A stretch of 64,000 bases of DNA from Agromyces mediolanus. GTDB lineage: Bacteria; Actinomycetota; Actinomycetes; Actinomycetales; Microbacteriaceae. Of this stretch, positions 37,277 to 46,228 are shown one piece after another (position 1 is the stretch's first letter; each line of letters opens with the position of its first letter). Location of the stretch: NCBI RefSeq assembly GCF_014648575.1, contig NZ_BMRJ01000001.1, positions 86,714 to 150,713 of the forward strand. The letters run 5' to 3'. A program made the position numbers and the translations under genes. The notes under the pieces are model-generated. The model made no database searches, was not told the origin of the DNA, and saw only the letters and a list, made by a program, of their open reading frames with translations.

Positions 37277-38021
37277 CGCGGTTCACGTCCTTGTAGAGCA
37301 GGTAGGCGGATGCCTCGGGGCCGGTCGCCGTGAAGGCCTGCGTGCAGTACGGCGCCATGTAGATGAAGTCGCCCTGCTGCACGTCGACGTGCTCGCCGTC
37401 GAGGTGGTACACGCCGCCGCCCTCGAGGAGGTAGAGGCCGTGCTCCTGATGGTGGATCTCGACCATGCGGAATCGGGCGCCGCCCTGGAAGCGCATCACG
37501 TTCATCGCGAGGTCGAAGCGCTCGTCGTCGGGCAGCAGCTGCCCGTAGCTGCCGTCGATGCCGTCGTCGTCGATCCCGACGACGTCGCCGAGCCGGCCGG
37601 CCACGACGGGCGGCGCCTCGACGCCCTCGACGGCGAGGTACCGCTTCTTCACCCACAGGACGCGGGAGGCCGTGGCGGCCTCGAGCTCGAAGCTGCGTCC
37701 CTCGGGGAGGAAGAGGTAGCCGCCGTCCTCGAGCAGCCACTCCTCGCCGGCGGACCGCACGCGGAGCGCGCCGTCGAGCGCGATGAGGAAGTTCTCGAAG
37801 CCCGCGCCCTGCGGCAGCGTGCTCGCGGCGCCGGCCTCGAGCTGCAGCAGGTACTGGCCGAAGCGGGCGGGGCTGCCCTGCGGGGCGGCGAGCACGGTCG
37901 CGGCGTACGGCGGCAGGCCGGGCAGCGTGTTCTCGACCATCGTGTCGGGCGTCATCAGGTAGTAGCGGTCGCCGACGCGGCCGCGGCTCGCGCTCAGGTA
38001 GTCGTTGCGGTAGCTCGTCAT
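37266..38021 (-). CDS. (S)-ureidoglycine aminohydrolase-type bicupin
   Basis: 251 residues, two cupin domains. The C-terminal one has EIHHQEHG, LLEGGGVYHLDGE and YMAPYCTQAF: the Glu, His, His and Gln spacing equals the Mn site of plant and E. coli ureidoglycine aminohydrolase (family knowledge, from memory). That enzyme releases ammonia from ureidoglycine in purine (allantoin) breakdown. The next operon gene encodes a cytosine-deaminase-like protein; the M29 gene upstream overlaps by four bases. Whether the real substrate is ureidoglycine or a related amino-amide is unknown. Confidence 0.86.
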   Translation of the reverse strand: MTSYRNDYLSASRGRVGDRYYLMTPDTMVENTLPGLPPYAATVLAAPQGSPARFGQYLLQLEAGAASTLPQGAGFENFLIALDGALRVRSAGEEWLLEDGGYLFLPEGRSFELEAATASRVLWVKKRYLAVEGVEAPPVVAGRLGDVVGIDDDGIDGSYGQLLPDDERFDLAMNVMRFQGGARFRMVEIHHQEHGLYLLEGGGVYHLDGEHVDVQQGDFIYMAPYCTQAFTATGPEASAYLLYKDVNRDGF

Positions 38022-39103
38022 TCGGGGCTCCAATCGGCCGGAAGGGGGTCGGGGTAGCGGCCGTCGACGAGGAGCGGCGCGCCGTCGACGGTGATGGTGG
38101 GGCGTTCGACGACGAGGTCGACGTGCACCTCGGAGTGCCAGTGCGCGCCGGTGTAGTCGCCGAAGGGATGGCCGAGGGCGATGTGGCAGCCGGGCACGTT
38201 CTCGTCGAAGAGGAGGGTGCCGCTGAGCGCCGTGCAGGCGCGGTTGGTGCCGACGGCGAACTCGCCGATGCGGCCGGCGTGCTCGTCGCGGTCGAACCAG
38301 GCGCGCAGGCGTGCGGCGAGCTCGGCGTCGGGGTGCTCGAGCCCGACGAGCCGGCCGCCCCGCACCTCGAAGCGCACGGGCTCGGCGAGCAGGCCGGTCG
38401 AGGCGTTGAAAGGGTAGCCGAGCACGCTCGCCGCGATGACGCCGTCGGCGCCGATCGGCGAGCAGAACACCTCGCCCTGTGGCAGTCGGCCGCCCTCGCT
38501 CGGCGCGTGGTAGAGCCCGGTGAACGCGGTCCAGGGCCGGGCCGGGTCGAGGGTGAAGCGGATCTCGGTGCCGAGGGCGTTGCGCACCTCGGCCGTCGTC
38601 GCCCCGGCGAGCCGATCGCGGACGAGCTCGCTGAAGCGGGCGACCTCGCGGTAGTCGGCGGCGAGGCCGATGCCGAGGCTCGGCCGGTCGAGCGCGGTGA
38701 GCTGGGCGTGCCGGGCACCCACACCGTCGAGCAGCGCCCAGAAGCGCTCGTCCCAGGCCAGGCGGTCGTCGCCGTCGCGTGCGGCGAACGCCGTCACGGT
38801 GGGCCGGTGCCCGGCGATCGCCCGCTCGATCTCGGCGAAGGCGGCGGGGTAGTCGTCGTCGAGCCCGGGCACGAGGTGCAGCCTGGCGTCGTCGGCGACG
38901 CGGGCCGCCGCGGTGACGATGCGCTCGGCGAGCCCGCGGGTCGCCTCGTCGGCGAGGACGAGCACCCGGTCGCTCGCGCCGACGGCGAGGCAGGTGTCGA
39001 TGAGCTCGCGCGCCCCGCGGTCGAGGTCCGCGTCGCTGACGGGCGGCAACGCGCTCGGGCGCCGGAGCCCGGTCGCGGCGCTGCTCGCGGCCGGCCCGCT
39101 CAC
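38018..39103 (-). CDS. M29-family aminopeptidase or related metalloenzyme
   Basis: 361 residues, GTG start at 39103 in a GTGA overlap with the allantoinase-like gene. Family M29 marks in the C-terminal half: GEFAVGTN, LFDENVPGCHIALGHPFGDY, and HWHSEVHVDLV, giving the Glu/Glu/His/His/Asp metal set. M29 members are leucyl aminopeptidases; the fold also includes 2,5-dihydroxypyridine dioxygenase, so a ring-cleaving role cannot be excluded in this operon. Confidence 0.85.
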   Translation of the reverse strand: MSGPAASSAATGLRRPSALPPVSDADLDRGARELIDTCLAVGASDRVLVLADEATRGLAERIVTAAARVADDARLHLVPGLDDDYPAAFAEIERAIAGHRPTVTAFAARDGDDRLAWDERFWALLDGVGARHAQLTALDRPSLGIGLAADYREVARFSELVRDRLAGATTAEVRNALGTEIRFTLDPARPWTAFTGLYHAPSEGGRLPQGEVFCSPIGADGVIAASVLGYPFNASTGLLAEPVRFEVRGGRLVGLEHPDAELAARLRAWFDRDEHAGRIGEFAVGTNRACTALSGTLLFDENVPGCHIALGHPFGDYTGAHWHSEVHVDLVVERPTITVDGAPLLVDGRYPDPLPADWSPE

Positions 39104-40491
39104 GCGGAGCTCTTCGCGGGCGCGGGCGCGGGGATGGCGAGCGGCACGAAGGCGCCGGGGCCGTGGTCGGTGACGAGCCCGCCGTCGAGCACGACGAACT
39201 CGCCGCGGGCGACGGTCGCACGCACCCGGACGGTGCTCGGCCGGCCCTCGTAGGGCGACCAGCGGTGGGGTCCGAACTGGCCGGACGCCTGTACCGGCCG
39301 GGGCTCGCCGAGCTGCAGCACCGCGAGGTCGGCGTCCGCGCCGGGCGCGATGCGGCCCTTCGCGGGCGCCGCGCCGCAGCGCTCGGCCGGGCGGCTGGTC
39401 ACGAGGGCGAGCGCTTCGGGCAGTGCCCAGCCGCGCCGCAGCGCCTCGTCGAGGAAGAGCGGGGCGAACTCGCGGGCGCTCTGGATGCCGAACGGGCCGC
39501 CGAGCGCGTCGTGCTCGGCCACGGCCTTGTCCGCGACGGAGTAGACGCAGTGATCCGAGACGACGGCGTCGATCGCCCCGTCGCGGAGCCGCTGCCACAT
39601 CCCCTCGACCTCGGGCCGGGCGCGCAGCGGCGGTGCGCAGAGCGCGGTCCAGCCGAGCCGCAGGAAGTCCTCGGCGTCGAGCAGCAGGTGGTGGGCGGTG
39701 ACCTCGCAGCTCGCGGCGACGCCGCGCTCCCGTGCCGCGGTGACGAGGTCGACCGCTGCGGGCAGCGAGAGGTGCACGAAGTGCACGGCCCCGCCGGTCT
39801 TCTCGGCGATCTCGAGCACGCGGCGCACGGCCTCGAGCTCGAGCTCCGGGCTGCGGGCCGCGAGCGCGGCGCCGTAGTCAGTACGGCCGGCGGCGCGCTC
39901 GGCGGCGATCGCGGCGCTCAGCCCCTCGCGGTCCTCGGCGTGCACGAGCACGAGCCCGCCGTGGCGGGCGGTCTCGGCGAGCCCCTGGCGGAGGTCGTCG
40001 TCGCTCGCCGAGGGGTAGTCCATGTCGTTCTCGGGCAGGAAGGCCTTGAAGCCGGGGGCGCCGAGCTCGCGCTGCCCGCCGAGCTCGCCGAGGCCGGGTC
40101 CGGTGAGCGCGCCCCACAGGCCGAAGTCGACGATGGCCCCGTGTGCGCCGAGCTCGGACTTCGCCGCGTAGCGCGCGGCCGTGGTCGTCGGCGGGGTCGT
40201 GAAGGGGTGCTCGATGACGAAGGTGCAGCCGCCGAGCGCGGCGTTCGCCGTGCCGATGCGGTAGTCGGCGGCGAGGTCGTCGCCGGGGTTGTCGAAGTGC
40301 ACGTGCAGGTCGACGAAGCCGGGGGAGACGACGTCGTCGCCGGCGTCGAAGACGCGCTCGGCGTCGACCTCGCGGTCGGCCCCGCGGCGCACGGCCGCGA
40401 TCCGGCCGGCCTCGACGAACACCGTGGCGGGCACGAGCTCGTCGCCGAGGAGCACCCGCTCGCCGACGACCGCGAGCTCGGCGCGGCTCAT
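39100..40491 (-). CDS. Allantoinase/hydantoinase-type cyclic amidohydrolase
   Basis: 463 residues of the dihydroorotase superfamily. Metal ligands seen: DLHVH (His63, His65), carboxylated Lys149 in GFKAFLPEN, His184 in LVHAED, His240 in HFVHLS and Asp313 in VVSDH. The region after HVH reads FDNPGDD where allantoinases have a Glu-Pro-Gly. Such enzymes open cyclic ureides or imides. Four-base overlaps on both sides place it in the middle of the leftward operon. Confidence 0.9.
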   Translation of the reverse strand: MSRAELAVVGERVLLGDELVPATVFVEAGRIAAVRRGADREVDAERVFDAGDDVVSPGFVDLHVHFDNPGDDLAADYRIGTANAALGGCTFVIEHPFTTPPTTTAARYAAKSELGAHGAIVDFGLWGALTGPGLGELGGQRELGAPGFKAFLPENDMDYPSASDDDLRQGLAETARHGGLVLVHAEDREGLSAAIAAERAAGRTDYGAALAARSPELELEAVRRVLEIAEKTGGAVHFVHLSLPAAVDLVTAARERGVAASCEVTAHHLLLDAEDFLRLGWTALCAPPLRARPEVEGMWQRLRDGAIDAVVSDHCVYSVADKAVAEHDALGGPFGIQSAREFAPLFLDEALRRGWALPEALALVTSRPAERCGAAPAKGRIAPGADADLAVLQLGEPRPVQASGQFGPHRWSPYEGRPSTVRVRATVARGEFVVLDGGLVTDHGPGAFVPLAIPAPAPAKSSA

Positions 40492-41816
40492 GCGCCGGCT
40501 CCCGCCGCGATCGGCGCGTCGGCCTCGGCGCCGGCCACGGCCTCGTCGACGCTCCGCCGGGCGACGACCCGCCCGGCCTTGATCGTCGTGAGCGGGCCGC
40601 CGGGGCGGCGGAGCGCCTCGAGCCGGTCGCGGGCGCCCAGCAGCACGAGGTCGGCGGGCATGCCCGTCGTCACGTCCGGGGTGCGCCAGGCCTCGGCATC
40701 CGCCCGGCCGCGATCGTCGAGCGCGTGCGCCGCGCCCGCGGCGACCATGTGCCAGACGAGGTCGACGTCGTCGTCTCCGTAGCCGCCGCCGACGAGGGTC
40801 ATGTAGGCGCGGTCGAGCGGGCTCAGCGTGCCGAGCGGGTACCAGCCGTCGTTGAGGTTGTCGCTGCCGACGACGAGCTCGGCGCCGGCGCGGCGCAGCT
40901 CGTGCGGGCGGGAGAGCCCCCGGGGGCCGCCGTCGACGAGGTTCAGCGGGATGATCGCGACGCGCACGTCGGCCTCGGCGACCCGGGCGGCGACGCGGCG
41001 GGCGTCCTCCTCCGAGTAGCGCTCGATGCCGCAGCAGTGGCTCGCGAGCACGCGGCCCTGGTAGCCGCGGGCGATGGTCTCGTCGGCGACGACCTCGAGC
41101 ATCCGCTCGCGCTCGTCGAGCCAGCAGTCGGCGTGGATGTCGACGTCGACGTCGAACTCCTCGGCGAGCTCGAACACGGTGCGCACGTGGGCGCGCTGCT
41201 CGGCCTCCCCCTCCTCGACGTTGGGCCAGCCGCCGATGAGGTCCGCCCCCGAACGGAGCGCCTCGCGGAGCAGCGGGAGCGCGCCGGGGTCGCGGCCGAG
41301 CCCCTCCTGCGGGAACGCCACGAGGTCGACGTCGAGGATGCCGCGCACCTCTTCGCGCGCCTGCAGCACGCCCTCGAAGCCGCGGAGCCCGGCGATGGAG
41401 TCGATGTCGATGTTCGCCCGGAGCCGGGTGACGCCGTTCGCGACGGCGAGCTCGAACGCCCGGCGGGCCCGGCGGGCGACCCGCTCCGGCGTGAAGCCGG
41501 CCTTGATGCGGCTGGAGCGGGCGAAGTGGTCGAGCCCGGATGCCTCGGCGGGGTCGAGCTCGGAGAGGCTGAAGGACTTGTCGGGGTGCAGGTGCGGTTC
41601 GACGAAGGCGCGGGCGAGCAGGCCGCCGCGGGCGTCGAGCCGCTCGGCGCCGGCGCGGTCGGCCCACTCGGCGAGGGCGTCGGCGCCGATGGAACCGCTC
41701 GGCTCGATCGCGGCGACCGCGCCGTCGCGGAGCAGCACGTCGTGGGGGCCGGGCCGACCGTGCAGGGCGGCACCGGTGACGAGGAGGGCTGGGGCGTTCG
41801 TCGGCATGCCGCTCAC
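40488..41816 (-). CDS. Cytosine-deaminase-like amidohydrolase 2
   Basis: 442 residues. CodA-like metal ligands His75 and His77 (EPHLHPDK), His228 (DIHADC), His260 (ASHCCG) and Asp319 (GSDNLNDGWYPLG) are present, but the catalytic Glu of the CodA HCDE motif is Cys231 here. Start: GTG at 41816 overlaps the pcp stop (GTGA); ATG at 41807, three codons in, is the alternative. Paralog of the product of 35999-37276. Substrate is presumably a cyclic amide or amidine; cytosine is not implied. Confidence 0.85.
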   Translation of the reverse strand: MSGMPTNAPALLVTGAALHGRPGPHDVLLRDGAVAAIEPSGSIGADALAEWADRAGAERLDARGGLLARAFVEPHLHPDKSFSLSELDPAEASGLDHFARSSRIKAGFTPERVARRARRAFELAVANGVTRLRANIDIDSIAGLRGFEGVLQAREEVRGILDVDLVAFPQEGLGRDPGALPLLREALRSGADLIGGWPNVEEGEAEQRAHVRTVFELAEEFDVDVDIHADCWLDERERMLEVVADETIARGYQGRVLASHCCGIERYSEEDARRVAARVAEADVRVAIIPLNLVDGGPRGLSRPHELRRAGAELVVGSDNLNDGWYPLGTLSPLDRAYMTLVGGGYGDDDVDLVWHMVAAGAAHALDDRGRADAEAWRTPDVTTGMPADLVLLGARDRLEALRRPGGPLTTIKAGRVVARRSVDEAVAGAEADAPIAAGAGA

Positions 41817-42502
41817 CACTCCCACTCGTTCGCCGGGACGTCGAGGTCGGCGCCGGGGTTCGCGACCGCGGCCGCGGCGGCGATGCGCACGGCCTCGGCC
41901 TGGAGGCGGAGGTCCATGCTCGGCCCGTTGCTGCCGAGGCTGGCGACGTGGCCGGGGGTGTCGGGCAGATGGATGAATCCGGCGCGGCTGCCGAGGCCGC
42001 GCTCGGCCACGAGGTGCAGGGCGGTGTACATGACGGCGTTGCAGCCGTGCGTGGACGCCGAGTTGGAGAGCAGCGCGGGGATGCCGCGCTCGCGGATCGC
42101 GTGCGTGATGGCCTTGATCGGCACCGTCGCGAGGTAGGCCGTGGGGCCGTCGGCGTAGACGGGGTCGCCGGCGGGGCGGTAGCCGTCGTCGTCCGCGAAT
42201 TGGAAGTCCTGCACGTTCGCGGCGAGGCGCTCGATCGAGACGGTGCTGCGGCCGGAGAAGACCCCGGTGGACAAGATGACGGCGGGCGGCGTGGCGGCCT
42301 CGTCGAGGATCGGGGCGAGGGCCTCGGCGGGGTGGCGGTGCCAGGCGAGGCTCCGGCCGACCAGCAGGTGCCCCGCCACGGTCTCCCCGTCGAGCTCGGC
42401 GGCGAGCTCGGAACTCGGGTTGACCGGGTAGCGCAGGTCGGCTCGTTCGGCGGTGTCGCCGAACCCGCCGTTGCCGGTGATCAGGATCCACGGTTGGCTC
42501 AC
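41813..42502 (-). CDS. pcp: Pyroglutamyl-peptidase I family (C15)
   Basis: 229 residues. Catalytic triad positions match family C15: Glu91 (SIERLAAN), Cys154 (THGCNAVMY) and His178 (GFIHLPD), with the same spacings (63 and 24) as the Bacillus enzyme as I remember it. The N-terminus ILITGNGGFGD corresponds to the usual GFEPFGG loop but differs, so specificity may differ from N-terminal pyroglutamate. Start is GTG at 42502 with AAGGAG seven bases upstream. First gene of the leftward operon. Confidence 0.88.
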   Translation of the reverse strand: MSQPWILITGNGGFGDTAERADLRYPVNPSSELAAELDGETVAGHLLVGRSLAWHRHPAEALAPILDEAATPPAVILSTGVFSGRSTVSIERLAANVQDFQFADDDGYRPAGDPVYADGPTAYLATVPIKAITHAIRERGIPALLSNSASTHGCNAVMYTALHLVAERGLGSRAGFIHLPDTPGHVASLGSNGPSMDLRLQAEAVRIAAAAAVANPGADLDVPANEWEW

Positions 42503-42596
42503 GTCTCGCTCCTTCGCATCACGGATTCGACGTGCCGGAAGCCACCGGACCACGTCGTCGCCGGACCTCACGGTAGCCGATGCCGAGGCGAAAAGG

Positions 42597-42623
42597 AACG
42601 TTACATTCAAAAAAAAGAACGTT
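42597..42623. promoter_or_regulatory. Two LacI-type operator cores in the divergon promoter
   Basis: AACGTT at 42597-42602 and 42618-42623, centres 21 bases apart (two helix turns), together forming an inverted repeat GGAACGTT...AACGTTCC around an A-tract. The central CG is typical of LacI-family sites. Placed between the pcp start and the ABC-operon promoter, in the most A/T-rich part of the region. Confidence 0.7.
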
Positions 42624-42631
42624 CCATTCGC

Positions 42632-42661
42632 TTGACAGCGATCCAGGCCGCCGTGTTTACT
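42632..42661 (+). promoter_or_regulatory. Promoter of the peptide ABC operon
   Basis: TTGACA at 42632-42637 is a perfect -35; TTTACT 18 bases downstream is a reasonable -10. The operator pair lies immediately upstream, so LacI binding would block or bend this promoter. About 100 bases of leader precede the ATG at 42763. Confidence 0.6.
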
Positions 42662-42762
42662 CATCGGCAGACGGCCCCCATCGGCCACCGCAGGCGGAAC
42701 CCCCCCGACCGCAACCGCAACGCCGTCGATCGCACGTACCCACGACGAAGTGAGGAGCAGTG

Positions 42763-44400
42763 ATGAGGCGCACAGCCAAGGCCGCACGACGGGCCATGAT
42801 CGCGGGAGGCGCCGCGGCCGTCGTGGTGCTCGCCGGGTGCGCGTCGCCCGCGGCACCCGAACGCGGCGACGCGGCCGTCGAGGTCGTCGAGCTCACCCCG
42901 GCCCCCGCCGGCGAGCTCGACCGCATCACCTGGGCCGTGTCGAGCGAGCCCGCCTCGCTCGACTGGATCTACAACGCCGACAACACGACCGGCTCGATCC
43001 TCGCGAACGTCTGCGAGGGCCTGCTCCGGCTCGCCCCCGACCTCTCGCTCGAGCCCGCGCTCGCCGAGTCCTTCGCGCACCCCGACCCGACCACCTGGGT
43101 CTACACGCTCCGCGACGGGGCGACGTTCCACGACGGCTCGCCGCTCACCGCCGAGGACGTCGTGTTCAGCCTGCGGCGCCACCTCGACCCCGCCGCCGGC
43201 TCGTTCTGGTCGGGCGCGTTCGCGAACGTCGACTCGATCACCGCGAGCGGGCCGCTCGAGGTCACCGTCACGCTGAGCGCCCCCGACGAGCTGTTCAACG
43301 CCTACCTGTCGAGCCCGGCCGGCATCGTCGAGCGTGCCGCGACCGTGCAGGAGCTCGGCGAGCGCTACGGCACCCCGCAGGGCGGCGTGAACTGCATCGG
43401 CCCGTACGAGTTCGACAGTTGGGACTCCGGGCAGACGATCACCCTCGTCCGCGACGACGACTACTTCGACCCCGAGCTGCGGGCGAAGACCGAGACCGTC
43501 GAGTTCGCCATCGTGCGCGACCCCGCCGCGGTCGTGAACGGCCTGCTCTCCGGCTCGCTCGACGGCACCTGGGAGGTCGCGCCCTCCGCGATCACCCGGC
43601 TCTCGGGCAGCGGCGTCGGCACCGTCTACTACGGGCCGAGCACGCAGGGCTACAACGCCATCGTGATGGACCCGACCGGCCCGCTCGCCGACCCCGTCGT
43701 GCGCGAAGCGCTCTCCATGGTCATCGACCGGCAGGCCATCATCGACGTCGCCATCGCCGGGGCCGGCCAGGAGCAGCGCGCCCCCGCCGTGCCCGGCACC
43801 TGGGGCTACGAGCGCGACGCCTTCCAGGCCGCCTGGGACGACATCGACTCCGCGACCCTCGACCTGGATGCCGCGAAGGAACTCCTGGCCACCACCACGG
43901 CGCCCACCGAGCCCATCGTGCTCGCCACGACGAGCGCCGAGGCGCAGACGCCCGTGATCGGCGCCGAGATCCAGTCCGCCGCGGCGAAGATCGGCCTCGA
44001 CGTCGAGATCAGCTCGGTCCCCGTCGACCAGTACTACGCCGTCTACACCGACGCCGAAGCGCGCAAGGGCATCGACCTCTACCTCACCGCCTGGGGCACC
44101 GACTTCGCCGACCCGCTGCAGATGTACCGCTACTTCGAGACGGGCAACTTCTACAACTTCTTCGGCTTCTCGAACCCCGGCTACGACGCGCTCATCGCGC
44201 AGGCGGGCACCCAGTCCGACCCCGCCGAGCGCGCGGCATCCATCATCGAGGCGCAGCGGATCGTCGTCGACGAGTCGCTCTGGATCCCGCTCTACGCGCC
44301 CTACAACACGATGTTCCTGAACGCCCGCGCCACCGGGGCCCCGGCCTCGTACGTGCAGCTGCACTCGCCGTGGGCGGCGATGATCGGGGCCGCCGGATGA
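42763..44400 (+). CDS. Family 5 ABC substrate-binding lipoprotein 1
   Basis: 545 residues. Lipoprotein signal with lipobox LAGC near residue 27, then the DppA/OppA/NikA fold: LDWIYNADNTTGS, ALAESFAHPDPTTWVYTLRDG, GPLADPVVREALSMVIDRQ, and a C-terminal AAMIGAAG end. Binds peptides, nickel complexes or other oligomeric solutes outside the membrane. ATG at 42763 follows GAGGAG; the overlapping GTG one codon earlier is less likely. First gene of a six-gene importer operon. Confidence 0.93.
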   Translation: MRRTAKAARRAMIAGGAAAVVVLAGCASPAAPERGDAAVEVVELTPAPAGELDRITWAVSSEPASLDWIYNADNTTGSILANVCEGLLRLAPDLSLEPALAESFAHPDPTTWVYTLRDGATFHDGSPLTAEDVVFSLRRHLDPAAGSFWSGAFANVDSITASGPLEVTVTLSAPDELFNAYLSSPAGIVERAATVQELGERYGTPQGGVNCIGPYEFDSWDSGQTITLVRDDDYFDPELRAKTETVEFAIVRDPAAVVNGLLSGSLDGTWEVAPSAITRLSGSGVGTVYYGPSTQGYNAIVMDPTGPLADPVVREALSMVIDRQAIIDVAIAGAGQEQRAPAVPGTWGYERDAFQAAWDDIDSATLDLDAAKELLATTTAPTEPIVLATTSAEAQTPVIGAEIQSAAAKIGLDVEISSVPVDQYYAVYTDAEARKGIDLYLTAWGTDFADPLQMYRYFETGNFYNFFGFSNPGYDALIAQAGTQSDPAERAASIIEAQRIVVDESLWIPLYAPYNTMFLNARATGAPASYVQLHSPWAAMIGAAG

Positions 44401-45353
44401 GCGCCTGGCTGCTCCCGCTCGCGCGGCGCGTCGGCTCCCTCGCCCTCGTGCTCCTCGCGACCTCCTTCATCGTCTTCGGCGCCATGTACCTCGCGCCCGG
44501 CTCGCCCGAGTCCTTCCTCGTGCGCGGCAACTCGGTGACGCAGGAGACGCTGCAGGCCATCCGCGACCAGTACCACCTCGACGAGCCGTTCCTCTCGCAG
44601 TACGTGCTGTGGCTCGGCGGCGTCGTGCAGGGCGACTTCGGCCTCTCCATCCAGTTCCGCCAGCCGGTCTCCGAGCTCATCGCGAGCCGGGTGCCGACGA
44701 CGGCCCTGCTCGTCGGCTACGCCGCGGTGCTGATCCTCGTGGTCGGCGTGCTCGTCGGCGTCCTCGCCGCGGTCAAGCGCGGCGGCGTCGACGGCACGGC
44801 GATCGTGGTCAGCACGGTCGCGATGGCCACTCCGTCGTTCGTCGTCGCGATGGCGCTCACCTCGCTGTTCGCGGTGACCCTCGGCTGGTTCCCGGCGTTC
44901 GGGGCGGGGGAGGGCTTCGGCGACCGGCTCTGGCACCTGACCCTGCCGGCGGTCGCGCTCGCGCTCTCCTCCGCCGCGCTCGTGCTGAGAACCACGCGCA
45001 CCTCGATGATCGGCGCCCTCGGCAAGGAGTACGTCGAGACCGCCAGGGTGCGCGGCTTCTCCTCCTCGCGCGTGGTGTGGGGGCAGGCGTTCCGCGGCGG
45101 CATCGTGCCCGTCGTGACCCTCGCCGGCCTCGTCATCTCGGGCCTGCTCGTGACGACCACGATCGTCGAGACGGTGTTCGGCCTGAACGGCATCGGCTCG
45201 CTGCTCGTGCAGGCCGTCAACGTGAAGGACTTCCCCGTCGTGCAGGCCGTCATCCTCATCATCGTCGCCGTGTTCGTGCTCTCGAACCTCGTCGTCGACC
45301 TGCTCTACCCGGTGCTCGAACCCCGCGCCCGGGCGAAGGGAGGCGCGCGATGA
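44397..45353 (+). CDS. Peptide-type ABC transporter permease (DppB-like)
   Basis: 318 residues, six membrane helices. DppB features: LATSFIVFGAMYLAPGSP at the first helix, QYHLDEPFLSQYVLWLGGVVQGDFGLS, and the EAA loop EYVETARVRGFSSSRVVW. Overlaps its neighbours by four bases on each side (ATGA), so subunits are made in step. Confidence 0.94.
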   Translation: MSAWLLPLARRVGSLALVLLATSFIVFGAMYLAPGSPESFLVRGNSVTQETLQAIRDQYHLDEPFLSQYVLWLGGVVQGDFGLSIQFRQPVSELIASRVPTTALLVGYAAVLILVVGVLVGVLAAVKRGGVDGTAIVVSTVAMATPSFVVAMALTSLFAVTLGWFPAFGAGEGFGDRLWHLTLPAVALALSSAALVLRTTRTSMIGALGKEYVETARVRGFSSSRVVWGQAFRGGIVPVVTLAGLVISGLLVTTTIVETVFGLNGIGSLLVQAVNVKDFPVVQAVILIIVAVFVLSNLVVDLLYPVLEPRARAKGGAR

Positions 45354-46228
45354 CGCTCCCCACCACCGAGACGCGCTCGACGCACCTGCTCACGCGGCGC
45401 TCCTGGCTCGCCATCCGCCACCGTGGCAACGCGCTCACGCTCGCCGCCGTCATCGCGCTCGGCGTGCTCGTGCTCGTCGCGATCCTCGCGCCCGTCATCG
45501 CGCCGTACGACCCCAACCAGGTCTCCCTCATCGACGCGCTGCAGCCGCCCTCGGCGGCACACCTGCTCGGCACCGACGAGGCCGGCCGCGACGTGCTCTC
45601 CCGGGTCATCTGGGGCGCGCGGATCTCCCTGCTCGGCCCGCTCGGCGTCGTGCTCGGCTCGACCCTCATCGGCGTCACCGTCGGCGTGCTGTCGGCGTGG
45701 CGCGGCGGCTGGGTCGACGCGACCGCCTCGCGCTTCGTCGAGATCCTCTTCGCCTTCCCCGGCGTGCTGCTCGCCATCCTGATCGTCGCCGTCTTCGGCC
45801 CGGGGCTCGCCTCGACCGTCGTCGCCCTCGCCGTCGCGTACATCCCGTACATGGCGCGCACGACCCGCAGCGTCGCGCTCGCCGAGCGGCAGACGCCCTA
45901 CATCCGGGCGCTCGAGCTGCAGGGCATGTCGGCCTGGCGGATCACCTCGCTGCACCTCGTGCCGAACATCGCCCCGTTCGTGCTCGCCCAGGCGACGCTG
46001 TGCTTCGGCTACGCCATGATCGACCTCGCCGGCCTCTCCTTCCTCGGCTTCGGCGTGCAGCCGCCCGAGGCGGACTGGGGCGCCATGGTCGCGGCCGGCC
46101 AGGCCGCCCTGATCCAGGGTTCGCCCGCCCCGGCGCTCGCGCCCGGCGCGGTCATCGTCATCGCCGTCGTCAGCTTCAGCCTGCTGGGCGAGGGCATCGC
46201 GGAGCGCGTGAGGAGGACGAGCGCATGA
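45350..46228 (+). CDS. Peptide-type ABC transporter permease (DppC-like)
   Basis: 292 residues, six helices. DppC features are the early APVIAPYDPNQ, HLLGTDEAGRDVLSRVIWGAR, EAA loop around YIRALELQGMSAWRITSLH, and FLGFGVQPPEADWG. Stop overlaps the start of the first ATPase gene. Confidence 0.95.
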   Translation: MTLPTTETRSTHLLTRRSWLAIRHRGNALTLAAVIALGVLVLVAILAPVIAPYDPNQVSLIDALQPPSAAHLLGTDEAGRDVLSRVIWGARISLLGPLGVVLGSTLIGVTVGVLSAWRGGWVDATASRFVEILFAFPGVLLAILIVAVFGPGLASTVVALAVAYIPYMARTTRSVALAERQTPYIRALELQGMSAWRITSLHLVPNIAPFVLAQATLCFGYAMIDLAGLSFLGFGVQPPEADWGAMVAAGQAALIQGSPAPALAPGAVIVIAVVSFSLLGEGIAERVRRTSA

